This document shows, piece after piece, positions 5,903 through 7,512 of a stretch of DNA of 7,512 nt. Source of the stretch: an uncultured Solirubrobacterales bacterium (GTDB taxonomy: Bacteria > Actinomycetota > Thermoleophilia > Solirubrobacterales > Solirubrobacteraceae); the NCBI GenBank assembly GCA_903830015.1, contig CAIKSH010000107.1, forward strand, positions 1-7,512, written 5' to 3'. Each line of letters opens with the position of its first letter. Positions within the stretch are counted from its first letter, which is position 1. The position numbers and the translations under genes were made by a program. The notes under the pieces are model-generated. The model ran no database searches and had not been told where the DNA came from. It saw only the letters and a program-made list of their open reading frames with translations.

Positions 5903-6514
5903 CTGGACTGGCGGCCCGGGCTGCGGCTGGTCCTCGCCTCGGGCTCCCCGCAGCGCCGGGAGATCCTCGAAAGCCTCGGGATCGCTTTCGAGGTAGACGA
6001 ACCCGGGGTGGAGGAACTGGACTCGGGAGATCCGGCTGCGGTGGCGCTCGAGAACGCCCGCCGTAAGGCCCGGGCGGTTCGCGTGCGCCATCCCGGCGAG
6101 GAGACCGTCGTGCTGGCCGCCGACACCGTCGTGGCCCTCGACGGCAGGATCCTCGACAAGCCCCGCAGCGCAGGCGAGGCCGAGGCCTCGATCGGCGCAC
6201 TGGCCGGAACCAGCCACGAGGTATTCGGCGCCGTGGTCCTGGCCGGCCCCGGTCCGGCCTGGCGCGAGGGCCAGGCGCGGAGCGTGGTTACCTTCCGCCC
6301 GCTTACGGCGGATGAGGTTGCCGGCTACGTGGCGAGCGGCGAGTGGAAGGGCCGCGCGGGCGGCTACGCGATCCAGCTCGGGGGCGGCGGGCTGGTCGAG
6401 GCGCTCGAGGGTGAGAGGAGCAACGTCGTGGGTCTCTCGACCGACCTGCTCGACACCCTGGTGCAAGGTCTCGTGCCTGCTGGCGGGGCCGCGGGCGACC
6501 GCTACAATCCGTAG
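5903..6514 (+). CDS. maf: Maf family nucleoside triphosphate pyrophosphatase (non-canonical start)
   Basis: Maf proteins hydrolyse non-canonical or excess nucleoside triphosphates to monophosphates (dTTP/UTP or m7GTP types) and are house-cleaning enzymes also linked to septum control. With the start used here the product is 203 aa, close to the usual 190-200. Motifs in order: LVLASGSPQRREIL, with the S-x-S-P-x-R-R signature at 13-19; ENARRKA at 50-56; AADTVVALDG with the catalytic-type Asp74; LDKPRS with Lys86; GGYAIQ with Gln158; and SNVVGLS near the end. The SPxRR and GYAIQ pattern is closer to the YhdE (dTTP/UTP) group, with moderate confidence. The open frame begins after a TGA at 5738 and contains no ATG, GTG or TTG before GTG 6008. 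Starting at 6008 would remove the signature motif. CTG 5903 has a GAGG 5 nt upstream; CTG 5921 would give the family-like start LRLVLASGS. The identity is sure, the start is not. Confidence 0.9.
   Translation: MDWRPGLRLVLASGSPQRREILESLGIAFEVDEPGVEELDSGDPAAVALENARRKARAVRVRHPGEETVVLAADTVVALDGRILDKPRSAGEAEASIGALAGTSHEVFGAVVLAGPGPAWREGQARSVVTFRPLTADEVAGYVASGEWKGRAGGYAIQLGGGGLVEALEGERSNVVGLSTDLLDTLVQGLVPAGGAAGDRYNP
5965..5993. repeat. Perfect 10-bp inverted repeat within the 5' part of maf
   Basis: CCTCGAAAGC (5965-5974) is exactly complementary to GCTTTCGAGG (5984-5993), with a 9-nt loop CTCGGGATC. The RNA hairpin would cover the codons for LESLGIAFEV. It uses GAA, GCT and GTA codons, which are less usual in these GC3-rich genes; GAA and GCT are needed for the pairing. 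It is not followed by a T run, so it is not a terminator. It lies between the putative CTG start and the first canonical in-frame start codon at 6008. Confidence 0.6.
6480..6508 (+). promoter_or_regulatory. Putative mreB promoter overlapping the end of maf
   Basis: TACAAT at 6503-6508 matches five of six bases of the TATAAT -10 consensus, and such a sequence is conspicuous in this GC-rich DNA. At 17 bp upstream is CTGGCG (6480-6485), a weak -35 with three of six matches. The -10 falls on the last maf codons (Tyr-Asn). A transcript would start near 6515, giving a leader of about 63 nt before the mreB ATG that includes the hairpin at 6534-6549. Confidence 0.4.

Positions 6515-7512
<998 letters not shown>

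Overview
This window reads as chromosomal core genome of a very GC-rich actinobacterium. Codon third positions are almost all G or C, GTG starts are frequent, and all genes lie on the + strand. The protein sequences, and the combination of a ClpX-ValRS-FolC block with Ndk, Maf and MreB, suggest a deep-branching lineage such as Thermoleophilia (Solirubrobacterales/Gaiellales). That placement rests on recalled sequence feel and gene order, not on a search. There are no mobile elements, CRISPR arrays, RNA genes or signs of recent transfer.

Layout from left to right: the C-terminal part of clpX (1-507); an unrecognised 87-aa gene 2 nt behind it (510-773); valS (813-3356), with a putative leaderless promoter; folC (3337-4617), overlapping valS by 20 bp; a 38-aa single-span membrane peptide (4614-4730), overlapping folC by 4 bp and with a good Shine-Dalgarno; an 86-nt spacer; a two-span membrane protein with a tandem zinc ribbon and acidic tail (about 4817-5464); ndk (5479-5886); maf (about 5903-6514); a 63-nt spacer with a terminator-like hairpin; and the first 311 codons of mreB (6578 to the window end, open at the right edge).

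The genes cover protein quality control (ClpX), tRNA charging and proofreading (ValRS), folate polyglutamylation (FolC), nucleotide balancing and house-cleaning (Ndk, Maf) and cell-shape control (MreB). Tight overlaps suggest a co-transcribed valS-folC-small ORF unit and a second zinc-ribbon protein-ndk-maf unit. mreB probably has its own promoter at the end of maf. From general knowledge, the order resembles clpX-valS-folC-(membrane protein)-ndk-mreB in Streptomyces and valS-folC...maf...mreBCD in Bacillus, so this looks like an old conserved neighbourhood.

I see no dramatic new system. The best leads are local. First, maf has no ATG, GTG or TTG able to start the full protein, so it must use CTG, another mechanism, or be mis-sequenced. 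Second, a perfect 10-bp inverted repeat lies inside the 5' part of maf. Third, valS has a leaderless-type promoter. Fourth, a hairpin followed by T residues separates a promoter-like element from mreB. Fifth, two uncharacterised membrane proteins, one very small, sit between folC and ndk.
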